Below the pieces are notes generated by a model that had not been told where the DNA came from, searched no databases, and saw only the letters and a program-made list of their open reading frames with translations. A DNA stretch of 56,553 nucleotides from a virus. A program made the position numbers and the translations under genes. The stretch is from positions 1 through 56,553 of IMG/VR virus record IMGVR_UViG_3300022074_000047; one strand, 5' to 3'. Each line of letters begins with the position of its first letter. Position 1 is the first letter of the stretch. Below, one piece after another: positions 33,493 to 41,650 of the stretch.

Positions 33493-35105
33493 TGACGGAT
33501 CTGTTTACGGAACGCGATAAGAAAAAAGCCAAGGCTTTTGTAAAAGGAGCAAATACGGGGATTGCTAATCTTTTAGGTTTTCCTGTTGACATGGTTAACA
33601 TGGCGCCTCTTCTTGTAAATCTTTTACCGGGCAAGCAGGGCATGAAGCCTTTTTCTGAAGATCCGGTTGGTGGGTCCCAGACGTTTAAGAATTTAATGGC
33701 AGCGGGTAATGTGGGCACGTATAAAGATGTGCAATCAATTCCTGAAGATGAGTATGGGGCGGGTGTTGCGGGTATGTTATCGAGTGAAGCTTTGCTATCT
33801 TTAGTTCCTGCCAGTAAGTTGATACAACAGTTGACCAAAGGGAAAAAGGTTAATTTACCGCAACCCAGTGCGGGTGGCGTAGATTTATCAAAGAGAGATT
33901 TTCTTAAAAAAGCTCCTGTTGCTGTAGCGGGGGCAGCCATGGTTCCCTCTGTTTTAAGAGAAATTGGTGAGGTCATACCTACGACAGCCACAACTAAAGC
34001 GGCAAAAGTTGGTTTAAAAGGCGTTATAGGTAGTGCCGCAGCAAAAGCAAACAAGTTACGTGATTTGTATTTTGGCACAGAGAAGGCCTTAAAAGGCAAA
34101 GGCGATCCGGTAGATCAATTATCGCAATCTTTGAAACGTAGTGAAGAGATGGACGCTGTAACTACGTCAATGAATAAAGAGCTTTCAGATTTTGTAAAAG
34201 GCAAAAATTACGATGATTTTATGAAATTAAAAGATGAAGAGCTTATTGCATTAGGGGAGATACAGCAAGACATAACACACGTTATGCGCACAGGGACTAC
34301 TCCAAAGGATGTAATATATTCTGGAGCTCCTCTAAGGGAAAAAACTGTTTCCGAGGCTTTAGGCAAGGCAATAGATAATCGTGGACTAAGGGGCAAGATC
34401 ACGGACCTTAGTAGGGCAAGAATGTTTGAATCAATTGCGGCTAAAAGAGAGGTGCGAAAAAGAGCCGGTTTCGTTGGTAAGAGCGGGATTGATTTGCCCT
34501 CAAGCATTATTCCAAAAATGTTCCCCTCTGGCACTACAGCGAAAACGACAAGTCTTTTTCCAACAGAGGCTAAGAAGGGTAAGCAGTTATTGATTGTGTC
34601 CTGTGGTAGTACTAAATGCCCGGACGTTGGTAACATGAAAGCATTAGATAGATATTTAGGCCCTATATTTCAATCAATAAAAAAGGCGGGGGTGCCTGAA
34701 AACGTAGATGTCGCTATATTGTCCGCGAAACACGGACTTATACGTGCTGACACTCCGATAGAGAACTACGATCAATTAATGACAAAAGATAAAGTAAAGG
34801 ATTTTTTAAGTAATCCGGACGAGATAAGTAAGATTGCGGAAACCATGCAGGGCTACGATAAGGTATTAGTGCAGGGTGGTGATAATTACAAAAACGTGAT
34901 TAAGTCCGCAGCCGGAGATATACCTTTTACAGAAGTGCCCAAGGGTCGTGGGATTGGAGATCAACGTAGTTTTGTCGCACAATTTTTAAAAGATCAGGCG
35001 AAACCCATGGCTAAAGGCGGTATCGCAGGCTTGTCTGACATAGCACGCGATATGTTCAAGGGTCCAAAAGGTATTGGCGCTTATCAATCGTTTATGGTAG
35101 GGTAA
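33492..35105 (+). CDS. Virion-region protein with embedded YaaA/DUF6884-like domain
   Basis: The protein is 537 residues. From about residue 368 to 495 it carries LLIVSCGSTKCPD, ALDRYLGPIFQSI, VAILSAKHGLI and ENYDQLMT, the pattern of the YaaA-related DUF6884 family. Residues 133-140 (SKRDFLKK) followed by an Ala-rich stretch look like a Tat signal but are internal, so export is doubtful. The C-terminus (KGGIAGLSDIARDMF) resembles motifs in virion proteins. It lies between TerL and portal. Confidence 0.6.
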   Translation: MTDLFTERDKKKAKAFVKGANTGIANLLGFPVDMVNMAPLLVNLLPGKQGMKPFSEDPVGGSQTFKNLMAAGNVGTYKDVQSIPEDEYGAGVAGMLSSEALLSLVPASKLIQQLTKGKKVNLPQPSAGGVDLSKRDFLKKAPVAVAGAAMVPSVLREIGEVIPTTATTKAAKVGLKGVIGSAAAKANKLRDLYFGTEKALKGKGDPVDQLSQSLKRSEEMDAVTTSMNKELSDFVKGKNYDDFMKLKDEELIALGEIQQDITHVMRTGTTPKDVIYSGAPLREKTVSEALGKAIDNRGLRGKITDLSRARMFESIAAKREVRKRAGFVGKSGIDLPSSIIPKMFPSGTTAKTTSLFPTEAKKGKQLLIVSCGSTKCPDVGNMKALDRYLGPIFQSIKKAGVPENVDVAILSAKHGLIRADTPIENYDQLMTKDKVKDFLSNPDEISKIAETMQGYDKVLVQGGDNYKNVIKSAAGDIPFTEVPKGRGIGDQRSFVAQFLKDQAKPMAKGGIAGLSDIARDMFKGPKGIGAYQSFMVG

Positions 35106-35120
35106 CCAAAAGGAGTCACT

Positions 35121-37526
35121 ATGGCTATAGAAAAAGGAATACCATCACAGCTTGATCCAGAAGATCTGGCAGCAGAAGTAGAGCTAGAGGTCCCCGGTAG
35201 TATGGAGCCGATAGCGATGGTCGATATGGATGTTGAAGCGGAGAACATGGACATAGAGATTACCGCCGAGGACGACGGTGGTGTGACCGTGGACTTTGAG
35301 CCGACCGATCAAAGAGGCACAAGTGATGATTTTTATTCTAATTTAGCCGAAGAAATGCCCGATAGAGAGCTTGGACGTATAGCAGGCGAGCTTTTGGGGG
35401 AGTATGACGCGAATAAAGCGGGTCGGCAGGAGTGGGAAGATGCCTATGCTAATGGTTTAGAGCTGTTAGGCTTTAGTTATGAAGAGAGAACACAGCCGTT
35501 TAGGGGTTCTTCTGGTGTAACACACCCGTTATTGGCCGAAGCGGCAACACAATTTCAGGCACAGGCCTTTAATGAGCTACTTCCGTCGTCGGGTCCCGTC
35601 AGAACTACGATAGTTGGTGCCGAAACACGCGATAAACAGCAGCAATCACAGCGTGTACGCCAGTTTATGAACTATTACATCACAAATGTAATGGAAGAGT
35701 ACACACCAGAGCTCGATCAGATGCTTTTTTATCTACCGTTGGCCGGTTCAACGTTTAAAAAAGTGTATTATGATGAAAATATGGGCAGAGCGGTGTCTAA
35801 ATTTATACCGGCAGAGCATTTGGTGGTGCCTTATGAGACTTCGGACCTTGAAACGTGCCCAAATATTACGCAAACGCTGCGAATATCGCTAAATGAGCTC
35901 AGAAAGAAACAAATATCGGGCTTTTATCTCGATATTCCGGTACTTCCGGGGCAGGCAGAAGGTGATTCTGTAACCGATGAAATTAATAAAATAGACGGAA
36001 TGTCGCCAAATCAGATAGATTATGACTGTACTTTGCTCGAATGTCATGTCGATTTAGACATTGAGGGCTATGAAGAAACAGACGAGGATGGGGAGCCCAC
36101 AGGTATAAAAGTACCGTATGTGGTTACAATTAGTCAGGATAACGGGCAGATATTGTCCATACGCCGTAATTATCGTGAAGATGATGATATGAAGCGCAAG
36201 ATACAATATTTTGTGCACTATAAGTTTCTACCCGGTTTTGGTTTCTATGGGTTGGGACTTATTCACACGATTGGCGGGTTGTCACGAACCGCCACAGCGG
36301 CTCTGAGGCAGCTAATCGACGCCGGTACGTTGTCCAACCTTCCTGCGGGTTTCAAGGCCCGTGGACTACGGATCCGAGACGACGATGATCCGCTTCAGCC
36401 CGGTGAGTTCCGCGATGTGGATGCTCCCGGAGGGGCTATTCGTGACAGCCTTATGCCGCTGCCATTTAAAGGTCCCGATCAAACCTTATTCCAGTTATTG
36501 GGATTTGTTGTTGATGCAGGACGTAGGTTTGCCACGATTACGGATATGAAGGTTGGCGATGGTAATCAGCAGGCGGCTGTCGGTACGACTATAGCGTTGT
36601 TGGAACAGGGCTCACGGGTGATGAGTGCGGTGCATAAGAGACTGCATTATGCGATGCGGTTGGAGTTTAAGATCCTGTCACGAGTGATGAGCGAGAGTTT
36701 ACCCGGTGAATACCCTTATGCGGTAGAGGGTGAGGACAGTGCTATAAAAGCGACTGACTTTGACGATAGAGTAGATGTTGTGCCTGTATCGGACCCAAAT
36801 GTCTTTTCACAGGCACAAAGGATTGCGTTGGCGCAAACGAAGCTACAGTTAGCGGGTGCTGCACCTGATTTACATAATATGTATGAAGTGTACCGTGATA
36901 TGTATGATGCGCTTGGGGTTAAGGATACCGATAGAATTATGAAGCGTGTGCCCGATGAGGAGCCTACACCCAAAGATCCGGCGCAGGAGAATATAGATGT
37001 TATGGATATGGTGACGTTGAAGGCGTTTCAGGGGCAGGACCATGAGTCCCACATTATGGCGCATTTAGTGTTTGGAGCGTCACCTATGATTGGTGGTATG
37101 CCGGCTTTAGCTATGGCTCTACAGAAGCACTGTATTGAACACGTGCAGATACAAGCAGAAGAAATGGCGATGATGGAGATGCGTAAGCAGGGACCGATGG
37201 CGCCGGAACAGCAGGAGATGCTGATGGAAAGTATTAAGGCTAAGTTTGTAGCGCAAGGTATGCAGCAGTTGAGACAACTATCACAACAGGCCTCGGGTCA
37301 GGGACCAGATCCTCTGGTGCAGCTCAAGGAGAAGGAGTTGCAGCTTAGAGCACAGGCAGAACAGAACGATGCGCAGAACGATCAGGCAAAACTTAATCTT
37401 GATGCACAGAATCAGAGATTACGTGCCGATCAGTTCCAACAGCGGTTGTCGAGTCAGGAACGACAGACAAGTGCACGTATAGATGCAGCGATGCAAAGAG
37501 AATTTATTAAAAGCAAAAGTAAGTAA
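35121..37526 (+). CDS. Portal protein (P22/SU10 type)
   Basis: The 801-residue protein matches large portal proteins of podoviruses. It has an acidic N-terminus, then RQEWEDAYANGLELLGF, VTHPLLAEAATQFQAQAF, MFLYLPLAGSTFKKVYYD-like segments and a GFGFYGLGLIHTIGGLSR core. The C-terminal 150 residues are Gln-rich helix (QLRAQAEQNDAQNDQA). It would form the dodecamer through which DNA enters and leaves the head. A ribosome binding site (AAGGAG) precedes ATG 35121. Confidence 0.85.
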   Translation: MAIEKGIPSQLDPEDLAAEVELEVPGSMEPIAMVDMDVEAENMDIEITAEDDGGVTVDFEPTDQRGTSDDFYSNLAEEMPDRELGRIAGELLGEYDANKAGRQEWEDAYANGLELLGFSYEERTQPFRGSSGVTHPLLAEAATQFQAQAFNELLPSSGPVRTTIVGAETRDKQQQSQRVRQFMNYYITNVMEEYTPELDQMLFYLPLAGSTFKKVYYDENMGRAVSKFIPAEHLVVPYETSDLETCPNITQTLRISLNELRKKQISGFYLDIPVLPGQAEGDSVTDEINKIDGMSPNQIDYDCTLLECHVDLDIEGYEETDEDGEPTGIKVPYVVTISQDNGQILSIRRNYREDDDMKRKIQYFVHYKFLPGFGFYGLGLIHTIGGLSRTATAALRQLIDAGTLSNLPAGFKARGLRIRDDDDPLQPGEFRDVDAPGGAIRDSLMPLPFKGPDQTLFQLLGFVVDAGRRFATITDMKVGDGNQQAAVGTTIALLEQGSRVMSAVHKRLHYAMRLEFKILSRVMSESLPGEYPYAVEGEDSAIKATDFDDRVDVVPVSDPNVFSQAQRIALAQTKLQLAGAAPDLHNMYEVYRDMYDALGVKDTDRIMKRVPDEEPTPKDPAQENIDVMDMVTLKAFQGQDHESHIMAHLVFGASPMIGGMPALAMALQKHCIEHVQIQAEEMAMMEMRKQGPMAPEQQEMLMESIKAKFVAQGMQQLRQLSQQASGQGPDPLVQLKEKELQLRAQAEQNDAQNDQAKLNLDAQNQRLRADQFQQRLSSQERQTSARIDAAMQREFIKSKSK

Positions 37527-37549
37527 CCTATGAAACTACGGGAAAAACT

Positions 37550-38053
37550 ATGTTCGATCCAGTCACTATTTCTGCGGCTGTAGCTACCGCAAGCACGGCG
37601 TTCTCGGGAATTAAGCGTGCCTTTCAGGCAGGCCGCGATCTTGAGAGTATGTCACAGGATCTGTCAAGATGGATGGGGGCTGTGTCTGATGTGGATGCGG
37701 TCCATAAATCGGCAAAGAACCCTACTATGTTTCGTAAAGTGTTTGGTGGGGGCACGGTAGAACAAGAGGCAATCGAGGCGTTCGCAGCAAAAAAGAAGCT
37801 AGAAGAGCAGCGATATGAGTTACAACAGTTTATTAAGTTTACGCATGGAACGGCTGCTTGGGACGAATTATTACGTATGGAAGGCCAAATACGCAAACGT
37901 AGACAGCAGGAGATATATGATAAAAAGATATTTAGAGAGAAGGTCATTGGGATTGTGGTGCTTATTGTGGTGCTTACTGTTGGCTTGGCTGTTCTTGGTC
38001 TTTTCGTTTACTCCCTCATGGGACTCGACAGAGGGTGGTGGCTATCAGACTAG
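37550..38053 (+). CDS. Membrane protein with C-terminal transmembrane segment
   Basis: The 167-residue protein has an Ala-rich N-terminus, a coiled-coil middle (KKKLEEQRYELQQFIKF) and a C-terminal hydrophobic segment (VIGIVVLIVVLTVGLAVLGLF, about residues 132-155) followed by a short tail. AACTACGGG lies just upstream. It may take part in lysis or virion assembly. The last 137 bases are shared with the next gene in another frame. Confidence 0.55.
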   Translation: MFDPVTISAAVATASTAFSGIKRAFQAGRDLESMSQDLSRWMGAVSDVDAVHKSAKNPTMFRKVFGGGTVEQEAIEAFAAKKKLEEQRYELQQFIKFTHGTAAWDELLRMEGQIRKRRQQEIYDKKIFREKVIGIVVLIVVLTVGLAVLGLFVYSLMGLDRGWWLSD

Positions 38054-38435
38054 GGATCAATGTGTCCGTAAACAAGGCGGTCAAGAAACGTTTGAGTGGC
38101 TTTGCACTGATGGTTATGTGATATATTTAGCACAATCAGAAAATATTATTCAGTGCTTTAGTTGTTTTTTAAAAAAATTTAGTGACTGGACTTGGGAACA
38201 AGAGATTAGACGGGGGGTTCGTGAGGACCCAAAATATATAACGTGCCGTCGTTACAAAAGAAAGAAGGCGCGAAATGGTCAGGAAGTTTGTCTATACAAA
38301 GGGGCGAATGACACATATTCTCTTGTTGTTGAGGGCCAATGTCCTATAGAATACAGCTGTAAATATGAGCCCGGTGGTACAGAACCAAATATTGACAGTG
38401 TTGTCGATTCGTTGAATGATAGTTTTAAAAAATGA
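37917..38435 (+). CDS. Cys-rich exported or membrane-anchored protein nested in the previous gene
   Basis: The 172-residue product from ATG 37917 (AGGAGATAT upstream) has a basic N-terminus (MIKRYLERR), a hydrophobic segment (about residues 11-33) and an extracytoplasmic part with eight Cys, possibly in disulfides. The two overlapping genes recall Rz/Rz1-type nested spanin pairs, but no lipobox is obvious, so this is only an idea. Confidence 0.55.
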   Translation: MIKRYLERRSLGLWCLLWCLLLAWLFLVFSFTPSWDSTEGGGYQTRDQCVRKQGGQETFEWLCTDGYVIYLAQSENIIQCFSCFLKKFSDWTWEQEIRRGVREDPKYITCRRYKRKKARNGQEVCLYKGANDTYSLVVEGQCPIEYSCKYEPGGTEPNIDSVVDSLNDSFKK

Positions 38436-38620
38436 AGGTATTACTGTTTGTGTTAGTTATTCTTGAAGGTACTGAAATTTACGATGACTCCATAGAATAT
38501 GGTAGTATTGATAAGTGTAACTGGTATGCGGAGAAAATAAACTTTTACAATGAGCGACAAACAAGAAATACTTTTTCTGCATATTGCAAACCAAAAGTAG
38601 CGGAAAGAAAAAAAGAATGA
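38432..38620 (+). CDS. Small protein with hydrophobic N-terminus
   Basis: The 62-residue product begins MKVLLFVLVILEGTEIY, like a signal or anchor, then CNWYAEKINFYNERQ and a second Cys (AYCKPK). The layout matches the protein at 23201. Both neighbours overlap by four bases. The function is unknown. Confidence 0.5.
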   Translation: MKVLLFVLVILEGTEIYDDSIEYGSIDKCNWYAEKINFYNERQTRNTFSAYCKPKVAERKKE

Positions 38621-38964
38621 CACAAAAGAAGTTAGAAAAAGGCTCTGTGTGGGAGAAAGCTGACGCAAACGGCGATGGGGTTGTTAGCGATCAAGAAATG
38701 GCTATGCGTGAGCGCATGGTCCTTTTAGAGAACAGAGACAAGAAAGAGGACCAACAACGTCATCTTGTGTGGTTTTCAGCACTAACTGTAACAGCGTTTA
38801 TAGTTGTGTTGATGACGCCCTTAGTTCCTGTGGATAGAATTTCCCACCTCTCAGGAATCGCTGAAATTTGGGTATTATCAAACATGGGCGTTTTGGCAAG
38901 CTTTATCGGATTTAATCAATTAGCTAAAAGAGGAGAGAAAAAGAATGACCATATCGAGAGGTAG
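38617..38964 (+). CDS. EF-hand-like membrane protein, possible holin
   Basis: The 115-residue product starts at ATG 38617 (ATGA overlap); a start at 38584 lies inside the previous gene. Residues 16-27 (DANGDGVVSDQE) form a canonical EF-hand loop. Two hydrophobic segments follow (about 51-73 and 83-103). The position in the lysis cluster suggests a membrane role, possibly in lysis timing. Calcium dependence is not shown. Confidence 0.55.
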   Translation: MTQKKLEKGSVWEKADANGDGVVSDQEMAMRERMVLLENRDKKEDQQRHLVWFSALTVTAFIVVLMTPLVPVDRISHLSGIAEIWVLSNMGVLASFIGFNQLAKRGEKKNDHIER

Positions 38965-39112
38965 TGTACCGACACTTGTTGATCGGGGCCGACAGAAAAA
39001 GAAAAGTAGTGCCGGCGATCAAGAGTTAAGTGAATTGGAAAAACTTGCGTATCCAAAAATGCCCACAATTATTAGTGAGGGCAAGAAAAAGAAGAAGAAG
39101 GTAGTGGTATAA
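38945..39112 (+). CDS. Small basic protein
   Basis: A 55-residue product (ATG 38945, TAA 39110-39112) with several Lys runs (RQKKKSS, GKKKKKKVVV) and a central SELEKLAYPKMPTIIS. It overlaps the previous gene by 20 bases and the holin-like gene by one base. The function is unknown. Confidence 0.45.
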   Translation: MTISRGSVPTLVDRGRQKKKSSAGDQELSELEKLAYPKMPTIISEGKKKKKKVVV

Positions 39113-39507
39113 TGTTACAATCTCTTATAGGTCCTGTAAGTGGTCTTCTTGATAAATTTATAGAAGATAAGGACGAAAAAGCAAAGTTGGCACACGAAAT
39201 AGCCACGATGGGGCAGAAACACGCTCAGGAGCTTGCGCTTTCTCAGGTAGAGGTAAATAAAGCCGAAGCGGCGTCAGGCTCATTGTTTAAGGGCGGATGG
39301 CGCCCGGCTGTGGGTTGGTGCTGTGCGTTTGCCTTCCTATATCATTTTATCCTCAAAGACTTAATTATCTTTGGTTGTGCGATTGCGGGAGTAGCTCTTC
39401 CCGAGCTTCCTGAATTTGACATGGGTACGCTTCTAACGGTTTTGGGCGGTATGCTCGGAATCGGGGGACTCCGCACGTATGAGAAGCAAAAAGGATTAAC
39501 CAAATAA
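39112..39507 (+). CDS. 3-TM holin-like protein
   Basis: The 131-residue protein resembles the 3-TM holin family (as in gene transfer agents). An N-terminal helix is followed by SGSLFKGGWRPAVGWCCAFAFLYHF and further hydrophobic stretches with LTVLGGMLGIGG near the end. It would form membrane lesions that let the endolysin reach the wall. The M15 peptidase gene is 136 bases downstream. Confidence 0.7.
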   Translation: MLQSLIGPVSGLLDKFIEDKDEKAKLAHEIATMGQKHAQELALSQVEVNKAEAASGSLFKGGWRPAVGWCCAFAFLYHFILKDLIIFGCAIAGVALPELPEFDMGTLLTVLGGMLGIGGLRTYEKQKGLTK

Positions 39508-39728
39508 CATCCACTAAGTGTGATGTTTGTGGCCACGATATGGAAAACGTAGACGGAAGTTTGCGTTGTAAATATTGTCAATACTTCTATGATATGAATA
39601 AAGAGTGGGTAGATTTTGTCCACAAAAAGCAGGAGAAACAAGATGGCATTCAAATTATCAAACAGGAGTCTGGGAAAACTGGAGGGCGTGAGCGAGGATC
39701 TGGTAGAAACAGTAAAGAAGGCGATTGA
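39504..39728 (+). CDS. Zinc-ribbon protein with probable non-ATG start
   Basis: The frame has CDVC and CKYC about 17 residues apart, a zinc-ribbon signature. The first pair lies upstream of the only ATG (39540), so that ATG would lose it. AAGG (39491-39494) is 9 bases before ATA 39504, the proposed start, giving 74 residues; ATT 39495 is another candidate. It overlaps the endolysin start by 86 bases. Confidence 0.4.
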   Translation: MTSTKCDVCGHDMENVDGSLRCKYCQYFYDMNKEWVDFVHKKQEKQDGIQIIKQESGKTGGRERGSGRNSKEGD

Positions 39729-40110
39729 GCTGACATCCGTCGATTTTGGCGTGATTTATGGGGTTCGTTCTTTAGCCGAACAGGAGAAGCTTTTCAAATC
39801 GGGCCGATCCCAAACGATGAAATCAAAACATTTGTTGCAAGACGATGGCACAGCACACGCTGTCGATTTAATGGCGTACCAAGACGGACAGCCCTGTTGG
39901 GAAATTCAGGTTTATGATGAAATAGCGGATGCTATGAAAGAAGCAGCAGTGCGAGAAGGCGTTAAAATTAGGTGGGGCGCCGCATGGCAAATAGATGACC
40001 TTCGTGACTGGGACGGCACGGCCGAAGAAGCGATGAACGCTTATATCGATTTACGTCGCTCGCAATCACGCAGGCCCTTTATCGATGGTCCTCATTTTGA
40101 AAAGAACTAG
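39643..40110 (+). CDS. M15-family endolysin (D-Ala/L-Ala-D-Glu peptidase-like)
   Basis: The 155-residue product starts at ATG 39643 behind AGGAG; an upstream in-frame start was rejected. The visible zinc motif is SKHLLQDDGTAHAVDLMAY (H...HxVD) and a later GPHFE His, as in M15 peptidoglycan peptidases of phages such as T5. It would cut peptide cross-links for lysis. It follows the holin-like gene. Confidence 0.8.
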   Translation: MAFKLSNRSLGKLEGVSEDLVETVKKAIELTSVDFGVIYGVRSLAEQEKLFKSGRSQTMKSKHLLQDDGTAHAVDLMAYQDGQPCWEIQVYDEIADAMKEAAVREGVKIRWGAAWQIDDLRDWDGTAEEAMNAYIDLRRSQSRRPFIDGPHFEKN

Positions 40111-40124
40111 ACAAGCCTTATATT
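40097..40124 (+). promoter_or_regulatory. Weak promoter overlapping the endolysin stop
   Basis: TTGAAA (40097-40102) lies inside the endolysin gene; TATATT (40119-40124) is 16 bases on. It would head the GroES-to-capsid operon. Confidence 0.35.
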
Positions 40125-40165
40125 TTCGCATAATACTAGATTAAGTCTTATCTGGAGTAGAAGTT

Positions 40166-40363
40166 TTGGACGGAGTACAACTGGCACAAGCCATTTATCG
40201 AATCATAGATGACCGAAAATCTTTTGTGCAGGAACAATTACTTTTTGACCAGATAAAAAATATGGAGCAATATCGTGAGATGATGGGTAATCTTTCAGCC
40301 CTCAATCATGTGGAACAGGAACTCAAGGGCCTGCTAGATAAACAGGAGCGTTTAAATGACTAA
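40166..40363 (+). CDS. Small coiled-coil protein with TTG start
   Basis: The 65-residue product, from TTG 40166 after GGAG at 40152, is helical: QAIYRIIDDRKSFVQEQLLFDQI and NHVEQELKGLLDKQERLND. It resembles small proteins next to head genes in marine phages. It overlaps the GroES-like gene by eight bases. The function is unknown. Confidence 0.5.
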   Translation: MDGVQLAQAIYRIIDDRKSFVQEQLLFDQIKNMEQYREMMGNLSALNHVEQELKGLLDKQERLND

Positions 40364-40772
40364 TGCAGAATCCGTCGCTGAGGCGTATGTGGAAACAAAA
40401 GAAAAAGTTTTGAATCCAGAAGCTCTTAGCGCAACACTTTTAGAAAGAATGCCAACCCCGACAGGTTGGCGACTTTTAATACTACCCTACAAAGGCAAAG
40501 GTAAAACAGAAGGCGGAATATATCTGCCGGAAAACGTTGTTGAAGAAAATACCGTGTCTACACAGGTTGGGTATGTATTAAAGGTTGGTGATCTTGCTTT
40601 TAAAGATAAGGACAAGTTTCCTACCGGGGCGTGGTGTGAAGCGGGTAATTGGGTAATGTTTGCCCGTTACGCGGGATCGCGTTTTAAAATAGATGGGGGC
40701 GAGGTAAGAATACTTAATGACGATGAGGTTCTTGCACGAATACTTGAACCCGAAGACATTTTGCATTTCTAG
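40356..40772 (+). CDS. GroES/Cpn10-like co-chaperonin
   Basis: The 138-residue protein contains a GroES-like fold: PTGWRLLILPYKGKGKTEGGIYLPENVVEE, then a TQVGYVLKVGDLAF strand and a GNWVMFARYAGSRFKIDGGEVRILNDDEVLARI end. An N-terminal extension of about 30 residues is unusual for the family. It would work with host GroEL to fold capsid proteins. No GroEL is encoded here. Confidence 0.8.
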   Translation: MTNAESVAEAYVETKEKVLNPEALSATLLERMPTPTGWRLLILPYKGKGKTEGGIYLPENVVEENTVSTQVGYVLKVGDLAFKDKDKFPTGAWCEAGNWVMFARYAGSRFKIDGGEVRILNDDEVLARILEPEDILHF

Positions 40773-40781
40773 GAGTAAATA

Positions 40782-41645
40782 ATGGCAGAACAACAAATAG
40801 AACTTGAGCTCGAAGAAGAGCAGGACACTGAGGTTGAGGTAAAGACTGAAGCCAAGGAAGAGGACAAAGTAGAAACTGTCGAGGTCGAGAAGCCCGATAA
40901 TTTTGAAAAAGCCGAGTCCGCAACACAGAAACGTATTGATCGTTTGACTAAAAAGATGCGGGAAGCCGAGCGTCAGAGAGAAGAAGCGATTACATATGCA
41001 CAGAAAGTGCAGGCTGAATCTACTGAATTACGCAACCGTATGAATACTTTGGATACTAATTATGTAACGGAGTATAGCACACGGGTAGAATCACAGATGA
41101 CGGCTGCCGAGCAAGACATGGCAAAAGCCATGGAAGTCGGTGACACAAATGCTGTTGTAGAAGCACAGCGTAAGATTACCGCTTTGGCTATTGAGAATGA
41201 TAGAGCCCAACAAGCAAAGCAACAGCAGGAACGGTTGGCTAAACAAGTACAAGAGCAGCCCCAACCGCAACAGCAGCAAGTGCAACAGCCGGCCCGAAAA
41301 CCGTCACCCAAGGCGGAAGCATGGGCCTCAAAGAATAACTGGTTTGGTCAGGACGAAGCCATGACGTATGCGGCTTTTGGTATTCATAAAAAATTAATTG
41401 AGGAAGAAGGGTTTGACCCGAACTCCGATGAGTACTATACTGAACTGGATAGACGAGTGCAGACAGAATTTCCGCATAAGTTTAACGGAGGAAGCAAACG
41501 ACCCGCTCAGACGGTAGCTTCTGTATCCCGCACAACTTCTGGGCGCAGTAGTAATAAAAAGGTTAGACTCACCCCTAGCCAAGTTGCAATAGCTAAAAAA
41601 TTGGGTGTGCCACTTGAAGAATACGCGAAATACGTGAAGGAGTAA
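40782..41645 (+). CDS. Capsid scaffolding-like protein
   Basis: The 287-residue protein has an acidic N-terminus, a Glu/Lys/Gln coiled coil (about residues 50-150), a Gln/Pro-rich segment and a basic C-terminus (RSSNKKVRLTPSQVAIAKKLG). This matches phage scaffolds that bind the inside of the capsid and are removed later. Position before the major capsid gene supports it. Confidence 0.7.
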   Translation: MAEQQIELELEEEQDTEVEVKTEAKEEDKVETVEVEKPDNFEKAESATQKRIDRLTKKMREAERQREEAITYAQKVQAESTELRNRMNTLDTNYVTEYSTRVESQMTAAEQDMAKAMEVGDTNAVVEAQRKITALAIENDRAQQAKQQQERLAKQVQEQPQPQQQQVQQPARKPSPKAEAWASKNNWFGQDEAMTYAAFGIHKKLIEEEGFDPNSDEYYTELDRRVQTEFPHKFNGGSKRPAQTVASVSRTTSGRSSNKKVRLTPSQVAIAKKLGVPLEEYAKYVKE

Positions 41646-41650
41646 GTTAA

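Noticed and set aside
33879-33960. Tat signal peptide in the protein at 33492
   Set aside because: The SKRDFLKK motif lies at residue 133, not at the N-terminus, so export is unlikely.
33227-34099. 290-codon minus-strand frame across the TerL/33492 junction
   Set aside because: It is antisense to two well-supported genes and has no recognisable domain.
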